This document shows, one piece after another, positions 14,925 to 21,776 of a stretch of DNA of 43,635 bases. The stretch spans positions 1-43,635 of IMG/VR virus record IMGVR_UViG_3300021420_000066; one strand, written 5' to 3'. The translations under genes and the position numbers were made by a program. The notes below the pieces were generated by a model. The model did not search any database. It worked only from the letters and a program-made list of their open reading frames with translations, and had not been told where the DNA came from. Positions within the stretch are counted from its first letter, which is position 1. Each line of letters opens with the position of its first letter. This stretch comes from a virus.

Positions 14925-15146
14925 ATGCGCTATCGTATCGTGCCGAAAAGGGACTTTGGAGGACGCGGATTTTACGTTAGGGGTGGTTGGGTCAGGCACG
15001 GTTTTGTTGTCACCGATGGGCTTTGCAACATCATGCCCGCAGCGACGTGGTTTGAGACAATACCAGAGGCAATGCGGGCTCTTGATATCTGGATTGGCTG
15101 CCATGGCGACGCTGCGCAATGGTGGAAACATGCTTATGGCCGATGA
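14925..15146 (+). CDS. Early hypothetical protein
   Basis: 73 aa, ATG 8 nt after GGGAGG. Beta/alpha composition with many aromatics (RGFYVRGGWVRHGFVVTDGL, AAQWWKHAYGR). Ends in an ATGA overlap with the next gene. No family recognised. Confidence 0.6.
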   Translation: MRYRIVPKRDFGGRGFYVRGGWVRHGFVVTDGLCNIMPAATWFETIPEAMRALDIWIGCHGDAAQWWKHAYGR

Positions 15147-15376
15147 CTGACCTGGACAAACTCGCCTGTACCTACCTGCTCGCGCGTGGCCTCTGCACAC
15201 CAGCCGAGGCTGCCCGCTTGTCCGGCCACTCGCGCCAGCTCGCGCGGCATTGGGCACGGGCCGGACCGGCCGACCCGCGGGCGCGATACCTGAAACGGCA
15301 ATTCAAGCGGGCTAAAATCAGAGTTGCCCAGGTGGGGACTAAGACCCCTCTTCCTGGCCCGAAACGCGACGGTTAG
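15143..15376 (+). CDS. Small helix-turn-helix-like protein
   Basis: 77 aa from the coupled ATG at 15143. The first half (LARGLCTPAEAARLSGHSRQ) looks like a helix-turn-helix; the second half is very basic (KRQFKRAKIRVAQ). Probably DNA-binding. The 3-prime end forms part of the RNA fold at 15335-15388. Confidence 0.55.
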   Translation: MTDLDKLACTYLLARGLCTPAEAARLSGHSRQLARHWARAGPADPRARYLKRQFKRAKIRVAQVGTKTPLPGPKRDG

Positions 15377-15388
15377 TCCCGGGAGGGG
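15335..15388 (+). promoter_or_regulatory. Possible RNA fold masking a ribosome site
   Basis: Two crossing complementary pairs: GGGACTAA (15335-15342) with TTAGTCCC (15373-15380), and CCCCTC (15345-15350) with GAGGGG (15383-15388). The second pair covers the GGGAGGGG ribosome site of the ORF at 15394. The arrangement would be pseudoknot-like, or a switch between alternatives. Confidence 0.35.
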
Positions 15389-15393
15389 CTTGC

Positions 15394-15459
15394 GTGACAG
15401 CACGGAGAGACGGCACCGATTTGTCAAATGACGCCTACGCGCGTAAGGAGGGACCATGA
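15394..15459 (+). CDS. 21-aa coupled ORF
   Basis: GTG start 5-8 nt after GGGAGGGG; encodes MTARRDGTDLSNDAYARKEG plus one Pro. Its end overlaps the next ATG and contains that gene's AAGGAGG. Possibly a leader peptide controlling the membrane protein downstream. Confidence 0.4.
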   Translation: MTARRDGTDLSNDAYARKEGP

Positions 15460-15563
15460 TTGATTGGCGGGATTGGGCGGCCGGCTATGGCTTGATCGTG
15501 CTGTACATGGTCATTCCTGGAATTGTGCTGGGGACCATCATTCACATTTTGAGGCACCTATGA
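15456..15563 (+). CDS. 35-aa single-pass membrane peptide
   Basis: ATG behind a near-perfect AAGGAGG. One hydrophobic helix (YGLIVLYMVIPGIVLGTIIH) between an acidic/Trp start (MIDWRDWAAG) and a basic end. ATGA overlaps on both sides. An early membrane peptide; function unknown. Confidence 0.55.
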   Translation: MIDWRDWAAGYGLIVLYMVIPGIVLGTIIHILRHL

Positions 15564-15856
15564 CCGCCCACATCCACCATACGCCCTCGCGCGCGAAACA
15601 ATGTTGCGGGAACTGCGATGCGTGGCAAAAAGGACACATGCCCCGTAAATCCAATACGGAGCCCGTACAGGGGTTTTGCCACTCGGCCGGTCCTCACCTC
15701 GTCCAACTCATGCAACAGGGCCACAGCCTCGCCGCAAGCGGTCCTGTGATGGTTCCAGTGAGCATCCCCAATGTTTGGCCGCCGGTCACCGAAAACGAAT
15801 GGTGCCGGCTATGGAAATGGCAGGATGATACCGATGACGACAACAGACCAGAGTGA
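15560..15856 (+). CDS. Early Cys-rich protein
   Basis: 98 aa from the coupled ATG at 15560. AKQCCGNCDAWQKGH, GFCHSAG and EWCRLWKWQ give a spaced set of five Cys, together with the VWPPV motif, a pattern found in small phage metal-binding proteins. Probably zinc-binding. Function unknown. Confidence 0.65.
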   Translation: MTAHIHHTPSRAKQCCGNCDAWQKGHMPRKSNTEPVQGFCHSAGPHLVQLMQQGHSLAASGPVMVPVSIPNVWPPVTENEWCRLWKWQDDTDDDNRPE

Positions 15857-16079
15857 ACGACCGCTCGGCGGTCACCAGATACAGGCGATCCAGAAACAGA
15901 TGCTCGCCGAGTTCCAGCGGGCGCTTGACGACGTGGAATTGCGGAAGATCGCGCTTGGGCATGCCAGCGACCTCGCGCGGACGGCGGCACCATTGGGTTT
16001 GACCGTCGACCCGGTCACCCTCGCGCGGGAAATGCACGCGTTCCTGTCGGAAGGGGCGGCGGCGGTGCTGGCGAAATAG
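15834..16079 (+). CDS. Last gene of the early cluster
   Basis: 81 aa, mostly helical (HQIQAIQKQMLAEFQRALDD). It overlaps the preceding gene by 23 nt and the convergent gene on the other strand by 65 nt. No family recognised. Confidence 0.6.
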   Translation: MTTTDQSERPLGGHQIQAIQKQMLAEFQRALDDVELRKIALGHASDLARTAAPLGLTVDPVTLAREMHAFLSEGAAAVLAK

Positions 16080-16368
16080 CTTCCAAGCGCCACCTCGCGC
16101 CGTCGCCGAAATCGCGGTGGGTGACGATCTGGAGGCCATAGGCGGCCAGTCGCGGCGCCATCCTCGCGCGCATCACGTTGAGCACGTTGAGATCGTTGGC
16201 GCCATGCGGCCGGTGGGCATAAACCTGGTCCATCAGCCTCGCGCGCGTGATGCCGTAGCGCCCGGCCGCTTCCACCGCGTCAAACAGCCGGGTGTACTGC
16301 ACCGTCAGAGACCGCCGGACGCCCTTGGGCGGGACGGGATGGCCGCAGCACGGGCAGGTTTCAACCAT
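16015..16368 (-). CDS. Zinc-ribbon plus winged-helix-like regulator
   Basis: 117 aa. N-terminal CPCCGHPVPP knuckle, then LFDAVEAAGRYGITRARLMD...VLNVMRARMAPRLAAYGLQI, the pattern of small alphaproteobacterial winged-helix proteins (response-regulator C-domain type) ending RWRLEAI. Likely DNA-binding. It follows the replication gene with an 8-nt overlap and GAGGTG ribosome site. The 3-prime 65 nt are antisense to the early cluster. Confidence 0.6.
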   Translation of the reverse strand: MVETCPCCGHPVPPKGVRRSLTVQYTRLFDAVEAAGRYGITRARLMDQVYAHRPHGANDLNVLNVMRARMAPRLAAYGLQIVTHRDFGDGARWRLEAISPAPPPPLPTGTRAFPARG

Positions 16369-17014
16369 GGTTCACCTCGATCCCATGCTTTTGCAGCACC
16401 TCGCGCGGGCATTGGCACCCGGTATGGTCCGGCGCTGGGCCTGCCCAGCGCGACCAGTGGCCGGTCTTGGCATACAGGGAAGCGGTTCTGTCCCAATCCA
16501 CCGCCGGTTCGGCCGCCACCCCATTGAGAGGCAAGGTTGGTGCCGGCGTCTTGCCGGAACGATCCGCACTGTTGCGAACCCACTGCCGCCAGGTCGCATC
16601 CCAATCCAGCTTGGTGCCGCCCGCGCCTGCCTTGGCGGTCCAGTAGTCACGGAACTTCTGCACCTCGCGATCAATCTCGCTGACCGAGAAACCTTCGTGC
16701 AGTGCAAAATTGTGGCCGTCAGAACTCGGTAGCCATTCCACCGGAATTCTGCTACCGCGCCTATTACTTACTTTCTTAGAATCTTTAGATATATATGCAG
16801 TTTCTGGAATTCCACCGGTTTCCACCGGAATTCCGGTGGATTTCCGCTTTCTCTCCCGGTCCCAAGCCCGTCTTTTGTCGAGCGCGGTTTCCACCTTTTC
16901 CGGTGGAATTCCGGTGGAAACACCACGAGCGAAAGCGTCCGATATTACCTCCGCGGCGGTAGCCGGGTCAGCTCCAGCTTCGATCAATCGCTTGACCAAA
17001 TCGCCGACAATCAT
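16361..17014 (-). CDS. Replication initiator-like protein with embedded origin
   Basis: 217 aa from the coupled ATG at 17012-17014. A short N-terminal helical part (VGDLVKRLIEAGADPATAAE) is followed by a repeat-rich linker (TGIP, GIPVETGGIPE, RIPVEW). The C-terminal module FRDYWTAKAGAGGTKLDWDA followed by TWRQWVRN is the DnaT/phage-replication signature. As in lambda O, the repeats in the linker are encoded by iteron DNA (16736-16919). Predicted to bind these iterons and recruit the host helicase. Assignment to O-type function is inference from architecture. Confidence 0.7.
   Translation of the reverse strand: MIVGDLVKRLIEAGADPATAAEVISDAFARGVSTGIPPEKVETALDKRRAWDRERKRKSTGIPVETGGIPETAYISKDSKKVSNRRGSRIPVEWLPSSDGHNFALHEGFSVSEIDREVQKFRDYWTAKAGAGGTKLDWDATWRQWVRNSADRSGKTPAPTLPLNGVAAEPAVDWDRTASLYAKTGHWSRWAGPAPDHTGCQCPREVLQKHGIEVNHG
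16736..16919. repeat. Iteron cluster, probable replication origin
   Basis: An 11-bp unit TTCCACCGGAA (or its reverse complement TTCCGGTGGAA) recurs at 16736, 16810 (last two bases changed), 16820, 16831 (last base changed), 16898 and 16909. Copies at 16820/16831 form a perfect 20-bp palindrome (16821-16840); 16898/16909 are direct tandem copies. An AT-rich stretch (about 16760-16805) lies between the first and second copies. The whole lies inside the replication gene, like lambda ori in gene O. Confidence 0.65.
16757..16805. other. AT-rich putative unwinding element
   Basis: About 45 bases rich in A and T (for example ATTACTTACTTTCTTAG and TTTAGATATATATGCAG) in a GC-rich genome, directly beside the iterons. 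Within the gene it encodes TAYISKDSKKVSNR. Placement fits a duplex-unwinding element. Confidence 0.5.
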
Positions 17015-17406
17015 CTCCGCGCCTCGTTGTAGACCCTCATCGCGCAGCCCTTGGCGTTCTGGTAAATCTCGCTGCCGGTGAAGCGAAACAGCTTGATGCC
17101 CGCGCGCCGGATTCGGATGTCGCGGTTGCGATCTCGCTTCACATCCTCGGGCTTGGTGTGGAATTCGTTGCCGTCGCATTCCACGAAAATCCACGGTTTG
17201 TCCGGGCGCTCCAAAGCCCAATCGATCCGATACCGGCCCCACCATAATTGCGGGATCAGCGCCCAGTCGTCCTCCATGAATTCCATCATCGCCATGCCGA
17301 ACATGATCTCGATCGGCGATTCTGTAAAACGCGCCATCCTTGCGGCGATCTCCGCCTTCTGGCGGAAAAACGCCCCGTCTTCAAAGGTTTCGTCCTCGAT
17401 GCTCAT
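17011..17406 (-). CDS. DUF559/Vsr-like endonuclease domain protein
   Basis: 131 aa. The core GRYRIDWALERPDKPWIFVE then CDGNEFHTKPEDVKRDRNRD matches the PD-(D/E)XK/Vsr-related DUF559 pattern: Asp in RIDWAL, VECDG, His, then Arg/Asp-rich helix and LFRFTGSEI. Likely a nicking or repair-type nuclease acting near the origin genes. Starts at the ATG overlapping the upstream stop (ATGA). Confidence 0.75.
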   Translation of the reverse strand: MSIEDETFEDGAFFRQKAEIAARMARFTESPIEIMFGMAMMEFMEDDWALIPQLWWGRYRIDWALERPDKPWIFVECDGNEFHTKPEDVKRDRNRDIRIRRAGIKLFRFTGSEIYQNAKGCAMRVYNEARR

Positions 17407-17543
17407 TTGCATTCGCCGTTCGGTGCCTGCTGCTCGATCGTGCAGCCATAAAGCTGGTCTTCCGTCGGCTTCCAGACGATGTGGTAACCTAATGCGAACC
17501 AAGCCCAAACCAAAAGCACAATTATTGCAATGATTAGCGGCAT
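17403..17543 (-). CDS. 46-aa membrane protein
   Basis: One transmembrane helix at the N-terminus (MPLIIAIIVLLVWAWFALGY) and a short tail with two Cys (YGCTIEQQAPNGECK). Could be a signal-anchored periplasmic peptide. ATGA overlap with the nuclease gene. Confidence 0.55.
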   Translation of the reverse strand: MPLIIAIIVLLVWAWFALGYHIVWKPTEDQLYGCTIEQQAPNGECK

Positions 17544-17548
17544 GATCT

Positions 17549-18001
17549 TCACGTATTGATTGAACGCAGCACGTGGAAGCCGCAATACGGTCGGCCGTGA
17601 TAACGCAGGTTACCGCAGAAGGTATAAGGCCCCTCGCCGTGCGCCCAGCGGCAGCCGTCGTCCTCGCACATCTGCAGGAATGTCAAGTCCTTGGGTAACG
17701 GTTCTTCAACCATGATCTCAGGTTTGTGCGGCATCGCGACAGGCTTCAACTTGGGCGGCCTTTTACCGCGACGAGGCGTCGGCAGGTGCTTCGGCCTCGA
17801 TGAGTCCTTCGACACCTGGTTCAATGGATTACTCAACCCCAGCCTCCTTGCCTTGCCGCAGACCCCGCATCGGGTGTAGTCCGTGGTGAATTCGCGGTTC
17901 AGTATCTTCACCATCATGCCATATGACAAACTGTGCGTCGCTACCAGCGCGGTCAGGCGATCCTCGTGCATTTTCGGCCAGCGGGTTTCTGATCCCATCA
18001 T
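17549..18001 (-). CDS. gcrA-like: GcrA-like cell-cycle regulator
   Basis: 150 aa from ATG 17999-18001 (GGAGG 6 nt upstream). The N-terminal part (WPKMHEDRLTALVATHSLSY, then KARRLGL) matches the GcrA helix-turn-helix, and the C-terminus has the typical CRWAHGEG...FCG...HGRPYCGFH. In Caulobacter GcrA binds sigma70 and GANTC-methylated promoters. A phage copy could redirect transcription or coordinate with the host cycle. The middle linker is basic and Pro-rich. Confidence 0.8.
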   Translation of the reverse strand: MMGSETRWPKMHEDRLTALVATHSLSYGMMVKILNREFTTDYTRCGVCGKARRLGLSNPLNQVSKDSSRPKHLPTPRRGKRPPKLKPVAMPHKPEIMVEEPLPKDLTFLQMCEDDGCRWAHGEGPYTFCGNLRYHGRPYCGFHVLRSINT

Positions 18002-18198
18002 CACCACCTCCACTGCAGGAACAGCGGCGGCGGCTCGATCGCCTCCATGAACTTCTCTTCGTCGAGCACGAACCGGGCCAGCACCTCACCGCGCCCACGG
18101 GCTGTTTGTTGACGCGGTGAGGCCTGACCAACCGCCGGGAACCGGGAGGGACGACCGGCGGGAGCTGGCATGAAGGGGTTAGGGAGGGTTGATCTCAT
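18001..18198 (-). CDS. 65-aa hypothetical protein
   Basis: ATG at 18196-18198 overlapping the repressor stop (ATGA). Basic, Pro-rich first half (NPFMPAPAGRPSRFPAVGQA), acidic end. Function unknown. Confidence 0.5.
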   Translation of the reverse strand: MRSTLPNPFMPAPAGRPSRFPAVGQASPRQQTARGRGEVLARFVLDEEKFMEAIEPPPLFLQWRW

Positions 18199-18404
18199 GG
18201 TTGAACATCCTGTTCCAAGTTGATGAAATCGTTGGCGGTTACCTGACCATCGGTCGCCTCGAAGATACGCCGCGCCAAGTCGCGCTTGGGCCAAGGCGCC
18301 TTTTCCTCGCAAAGCTGGGTGATCCTGCTCGGACTGACCCCGATCTTGGCGGCGAACTCAACCTTCTTGATCCGGTTGAAATGGATATAGTCGCGAAGTT
18401 TCAT
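18195..18404 (-). CDS. Cro/CI-like repressor
   Basis: 69 aa. MKLRDYIHFNRIKKVEFAAK then IGVSPSRITQLCEEK is a clear helix-turn-helix of the Cro/YdaS type. There is no Shine-Dalgarno before the ATG, and the candidate -10 ends 7 nt upstream, so the message is probably leaderless, as is lambda cI from its maintenance promoter. Faces the divergent recombination operon. Confidence 0.8.
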   Translation of the reverse strand: MKLRDYIHFNRIKKVEFAAKIGVSPSRITQLCEEKAPWPKRDLARRIFEATDGQVTANDFINLEQDVQP

Positions 18405-18487
18405 TTTTTGACTCTATCAGCAAAAAAAATAAGCGCAAGTTGAATTTTTCTCTTGCAAAGATTTTCAGGCGCGCTTAACGTGGGGGC
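18405..18487. promoter_or_regulatory. Divergent switch region
   Basis: Minus strand: TTGCGC, 16-nt spacer, extended TGaTAGAGT (-10 at 18411-18416). Plus strand: TTGCAA (18453-18458), 17-nt spacer, TAACGT (18476-18481). Inverted pair TAAGCGC (18430-18436) and GCGCTTA (18471-18477) and another GCAAG/CTTGC (18435-18439, 18452-18456) are possible operators. A GACTC (GANTC) lies at 18410-18414 within the minus -10. Confidence 0.45.
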
Positions 18488-18601
18488 ATGAAACACGATT
18501 ACGAAGTCGACAAGGTGCTTTTAGGCTTCTGGGCCGCCGTACTGCTCTCGGCGATGATCTGGCTGATGCTCTACGTCGCAATGTGGGGGATGTTCGAATG
18601 A
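18488..18601 (+). CDS. 37-aa membrane peptide
   Basis: ATG behind GGGGG; MKHDYEVDKVLLGFWAAVLL leads into a hydrophobic helix ending AMWGMFE. First gene of the recombination operon; its stop overlaps the next ATG (ATGA). Confidence 0.55.
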   Translation: MKHDYEVDKVLLGFWAAVLLSAMIWLMLYVAMWGMFE

Positions 18602-18783
18602 ACCAACAGCAAACATTGGCGCTGGCCAAGGTGATCGGCTGCCTGGAGGGCATCGTAGAGGCCGGGCTGTTCAACTCTAGCGACGCCGAGCTCGAGGTGC
18701 GAATCATCATCGCGGAAGCGCTGGCAGCGTTCGATCTGCCGGGCAAACATGAACTCAACAACATGCCGAGGTTGCCACAATGA
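18598..18783 (+). CDS. 61-aa helical protein
   Basis: MNQQQTLALAKVIGCLEGIV... acidic and helical, from the coupled ATG at 18598. ATGA overlap into the next gene. Function unknown. Confidence 0.55.
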   Translation: MNQQQTLALAKVIGCLEGIVEAGLFNSSDAELEVRIIIAEALAAFDLPGKHELNNMPRLPQ

Positions 18784-18965
18784 GGTTTTGCTGCGCCGAA
18801 TTCGCCGAGAACACAGGCAAGCGGGACGTGGGCATCGAAAAACTCACAGACGGCTCGTGGTGCGTCAATGGCTGCTGTCACGGCGGCTGCTATGTCCTGC
18901 AAGACATCAAATACTGCCCGTTTTGCGGAACGAAACTAAGTCAGGAAAAGAGCAATGAGAATTGA
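18780..18965 (+). CDS. Small zinc-ribbon protein
   Basis: 61 aa with Cys pairs (FCCAEF, CVNGCCHGGC, YCPFCGTKL); the last is a typical zinc knuckle. Overlaps the exonuclease start by 11 nt. Probably DNA or protein binding. Confidence 0.6.
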   Translation: MRFCCAEFAENTGKRDVGIEKLTDGSWCVNGCCHGGCYVLQDIKYCPFCGTKLSQEKSNEN

Positions 18966-19857
18966 GAAACCGGGAATCTTTAGGGGCGTCTCGCCGGCCG
19001 ACTACCATGCCGACCCAGCCCCCGATCCGTCGCTGACGCAATCGATCGCCAAGATTTTGCTGGATCAGTCGCCCAAGCACGCATGGACCGCGCACCCACG
19101 GCTGAACCCGGATTTCGAGGAAGACAACGACAAGAAGTTCGATCTCGGCAACGTGGCGCACGCGCTGATACTCGGTCGCGGCAAGGATTTCGAAATCCTC
19201 CCGTTCGACGACTACCGCACCAAGGCTGCGCAACAGGCACGCGATGCGGCGCACGAGTCCGGTAAGGTTTCGATCCTGGATGAACAGTTCCGTCGCGCCA
19301 GCGACATGGTGGAAGAGGCTTGGCAGCAACTCTCCAAGCACGAGGACCACGACGCATTCCAAGTGCTGTATAGATCGAAAGAGACGATGATCGCGTGGCA
19401 GGAGGACGGCATCTGGTTCCGGGCACTGGTCGACTGCATCAGCGATGATCTATGCACCGTCGACGACTACAAGACAACCGGCATGTCGGTGGCGCCGCAT
19501 GTCATCGGGCTGCGCGCCGAGTCCGCGGGCTGGCACATCCAAGCGGCATTCATCGAGCGCGGGCTCGACGTGCTTGACCCTGTCAATATTGGCAAGCGCA
19601 AGTTTCGCTTCATCGCGCAGGAGACCGCACCTCCGCACGCACTGACCGTCATGCACATGGATGAGCACTGGATGACAATGGGCCACAAGCAGGTAGACAT
19701 AGCGGCCGCGATCTGGCGCCGCTGCATTAAAGGCGATTCGTGGCCCGGCTATCCGGCCAAGGGCATCGTGCCGGAATTTCCCGGCTATAAGGAAAAGTTA
19801 TGGCTCGATCGCGAGTTGAGCGGCGAGTTTGATCCAACCGTGCAGATGGCGGGCTGA
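18955..19857 (+). CDS. PD-(D/E)XK exonuclease (RecE-like)
   Basis: 300 aa. DPSLTQSIAKILLDQSPKHA, KFDLGNVAHALILGRGK (His of motif I), FRALVDCI (Asp), CTVDDYKTT (D-x-K motif) and WHIQAAFI (QxxxY-like) together match the RecE/DUF3799 (PF12684-type) nuclease domain. Such enzymes make 3-prime tails for annealing-based recombination. It is followed one gene later by the RecA-like ATPase, a normal phage recombination pair. Confidence 0.85.
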   Translation: MRIEKPGIFRGVSPADYHADPAPDPSLTQSIAKILLDQSPKHAWTAHPRLNPDFEEDNDKKFDLGNVAHALILGRGKDFEILPFDDYRTKAAQQARDAAHESGKVSILDEQFRRASDMVEEAWQQLSKHEDHDAFQVLYRSKETMIAWQEDGIWFRALVDCISDDLCTVDDYKTTGMSVAPHVIGLRAESAGWHIQAAFIERGLDVLDPVNIGKRKFRFIAQETAPPHALTVMHMDEHWMTMGHKQVDIAAAIWRRCIKGDSWPGYPAKGIVPEFPGYKEKLWLDRELSGEFDPTVQMAG

Positions 19858-19858
19858 G

Positions 19859-20047
19859 ATGGCAGACAAGTGGAAATTCGCGTTTCGCGAGGATCAGACT
19901 CAGTTTCTGAGTCGTGCAATGGAATTTATCGCCGGTGAATGTGACGAGCAGATACGAATTGGGAGCAATTTCCAGAAGTATTCTGCCCGACGGACCAAAG
20001 AGCGGGCGATGGAAATCCACGAAGAGATAAGGACGACTGTCGGATGA
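19859..20047 (+). CDS. 62-aa hypothetical protein
   Basis: Starts at the ATG overlapping the exonuclease stop region; MADKWKFAFREDQTQFLSRA, helical and charged. ATGA overlap with the ATPase gene. Function unknown. Confidence 0.55.
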   Translation: MADKWKFAFREDQTQFLSRAMEFIAGECDEQIRIGSNFQKYSARRTKERAMEIHEEIRTTVG

Positions 20048-20931
20048 CCTACACATTCCGCACGGCGCGCCGCAGCGAGGCCAAGCCGCTGATCGGGCTG
20101 TATGCCGAGTCAGGATGCGGCAAGACTTGGAGCGCGCTCTTGCTGGCGCGCGGCTTTGCCGGCCCGCAAGGCAAGATAGGCATGATCGAAACAGAAGGAG
20201 GTCGTGGTGAATGTTACGTGGGAAGAGAGCCTGTTGGTGATTATCTGGTGTGTCCGATCCGCGGTAATTTTGCGCCTGCTGCTTATGGCGATGCGATCAC
20301 GGCAGCAGAAGCCGCGCAACTGGACGTTCTGATCGTCGACAGTGCGAGTCACGAATGGGAAGGGGCCGGTGGCGTGCTGTCGATGGCGGCAGAGAATCAG
20401 GCCAACGGCGTCAAGGGAGTTTTGGTATGGCAAAAGCCGAAGATCGAGCACCAAAGACATTTTATGTTGCGGCTTATGCAAACCCCTATCCCGCTGGTCA
20501 TCGTGTGTATGAGGGCCAAATATCCTATGGTGCAAGTACCTGGGAAGTCGGAATGGTCCCGGTCGACGCAACTGGAGCCGAAACAGGCCGACGATATTTT
20601 ATTCGAGATGATGGTTCACGGCTGGATTGATCAGCAACACGCGCTGCACGTCACCAAATACACGCTGCCGGAGCTGGCTAGTGTGGTGGAAGACGGAAAG
20701 CCGATCACGCTGGAGACGGGCGCTCGCTTGGCGCAATGGGCACGCGGCGAGGAAGGCACTCGGAAGATCGACGACTTTATCGAGTGGGACAGCAGACTGC
20801 AGACTGCCGCTCACAACGGCACCGACGCTCTGGCCGCCGAGTGGAAACGGGTGCCGAAGCATCTGCAGACTGCACTCAAACCAAACCTCGACACCATCCA
20901 CAAGCCGGCCGCAGCAAAGGTGGCGGCGTGA
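20044..20931 (+). CDS. RecA-like AAA ATPase, recombination (AAA_24/Sak4-like)
   Basis: 295 aa. Walker A is LYAESGCGKTWS (residues about 19-30), Walker B is DVLIVDSASHEW (about 94-105). The length and the upstream exonuclease fit phage nucleotide-binding proteins of the AAA_24 group, some of which act like Sak4 single-strand annealing factors. No primase or helicase domain is seen. Annealing activity is inferred from context. Confidence 0.75.
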   Translation: MTYTFRTARRSEAKPLIGLYAESGCGKTWSALLLARGFAGPQGKIGMIETEGGRGECYVGREPVGDYLVCPIRGNFAPAAYGDAITAAEAAQLDVLIVDSASHEWEGAGGVLSMAAENQANGVKGVLVWQKPKIEHQRHFMLRLMQTPIPLVIVCMRAKYPMVQVPGKSEWSRSTQLEPKQADDILFEMMVHGWIDQQHALHVTKYTLPELASVVEDGKPITLETGARLAQWARGEEGTRKIDDFIEWDSRLQTAAHNGTDALAAEWKRVPKHLQTALKPNLDTIHKPAAAKVAA

Positions 20932-21017
20932 TTACCGGGTTTTTCCTCGGCGTAGTTTGCACGCTGCTTGTCGTTCTCGCCCTGGCGATCTATGCCGCCT
21001 GCAATATGGGAGCCTGA
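20928..21017 (+). CDS. 29-aa membrane peptide
   Basis: GTG start overlapping the ATPase stop (GTGA); MITGFFLGVVCTLLVVLALA, a single hydrophobic helix. Coupled translation supports it; function unknown. Confidence 0.45.
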   Translation: MITGFFLGVVCTLLVVLALAIYAACNMGA

Positions 21018-21018
21018 C

Positions 21019-21117
21019 ATGGGACCGCTTTATTCCGCCAGAACCGGCAAGCCGGTGCCAATGCTGACGGTGCGCGCGTTGTTTTGGAAATGGCTTAAAC
21101 GGAAGCTGGGAGCCTGA
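21019..21117 (+). CDS. 32-aa peptide
   Basis: ATG behind GGGAG; MGPLYSARTGKPVPMLTVRA then a basic end (KWLKRKLGA). The GGGAGCCTGA sequence that ends the gene before it also ends this one, so each supplies the next ribosome site. Weak but consistent. Confidence 0.4.
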   Translation: MGPLYSARTGKPVPMLTVRALFWKWLKRKLGA

Positions 21118-21119
21118 GC

Positions 21120-21776
21120 ATGTCATCCCCCGCAATAGGACTGAAGCCCTGCCCATTCTGCGGTTCTGACGCTGCCGAATTAACAACAGCGATGGGGGAA
21201 ACATGGGCGCGATGCCATTCCTGCAGTGCATCGGCCGCAGCCAGTAGCCATCCGGCTCTTGCTATAGGAAATTGGAATGCCCGCGCCGGTTCTGCCCAAT
21301 CGCAGTCATCCCCTGAAGCAGCACATCGGCTCGCCGACCAGCTCCAGACTTATGCCGATAGGTATAGGAGCGATTGGTCGGATGCCACCCCAATTCTTTC
21401 TTGGGAAGATTTGGCGGTGGTTATTGATGCACTTCGGCGCTGTTCTGCCCAACCGCAGCCTTTCGGATATCTCATTAAAAAAACGGGTGTCAACAACGGC
21501 TATTATTGGATCAGTCCCGCCGAATTTGAGCACGTTGAAGAGCGGTTTCGGTATCTCTACAAGCCGATTTATGAGGCGCCAGTTGCGCTACAGGATAGCA
21601 CCCATCCGGTGATTGAAATAGTTGATGACGATAAGTTTAACTCTGATCCCGACGTTAGAAGGTTTAATGCCGCCAAAAAGATGACATCGCTTTATAGATG
21701 CCGTCATTGCGACGGAGCGCTTGGCAGTCACTCGGCCACTTGTCCCGTTGCGCGCCCAGAACATGAACCTTCTTAA
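21120..21776 (+). CDS. Lar-like zinc-ribbon protein
   Basis: 218 aa. The N-terminus LKPCPFCGSDAAELTTAMGE then CHSC and a W/N-A-R end is the Lar-type restriction-alleviation ribbon. The middle is helical and the C-terminus has a second ribbon (YRCRHCDG, ATCPVARPE). Lar-like ribbons occur in many early phage proteins; anti-restriction activity is not established for this fusion. Confidence 0.65.
   Translation: MSSPAIGLKPCPFCGSDAAELTTAMGETWARCHSCSASAAASSHPALAIGNWNARAGSAQSQSSPEAAHRLADQLQTYADRYRSDWSDATPILSWEDLAVVIDALRRCSAQPQPFGYLIKKTGVNNGYYWISPAEFEHVEERFRYLYKPIYEAPVALQDSTHPVIEIVDDDKFNSDPDVRRFNAAKKMTSLYRCRHCDGALGSHSATCPVARPEHEPS

Noticed and set aside
20355-20630. 91-aa plus-strand ORF inside the ATPase gene
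   Set aside because: It lies wholly within a gene with clear Walker motifs, in another frame; high-GC shadow.
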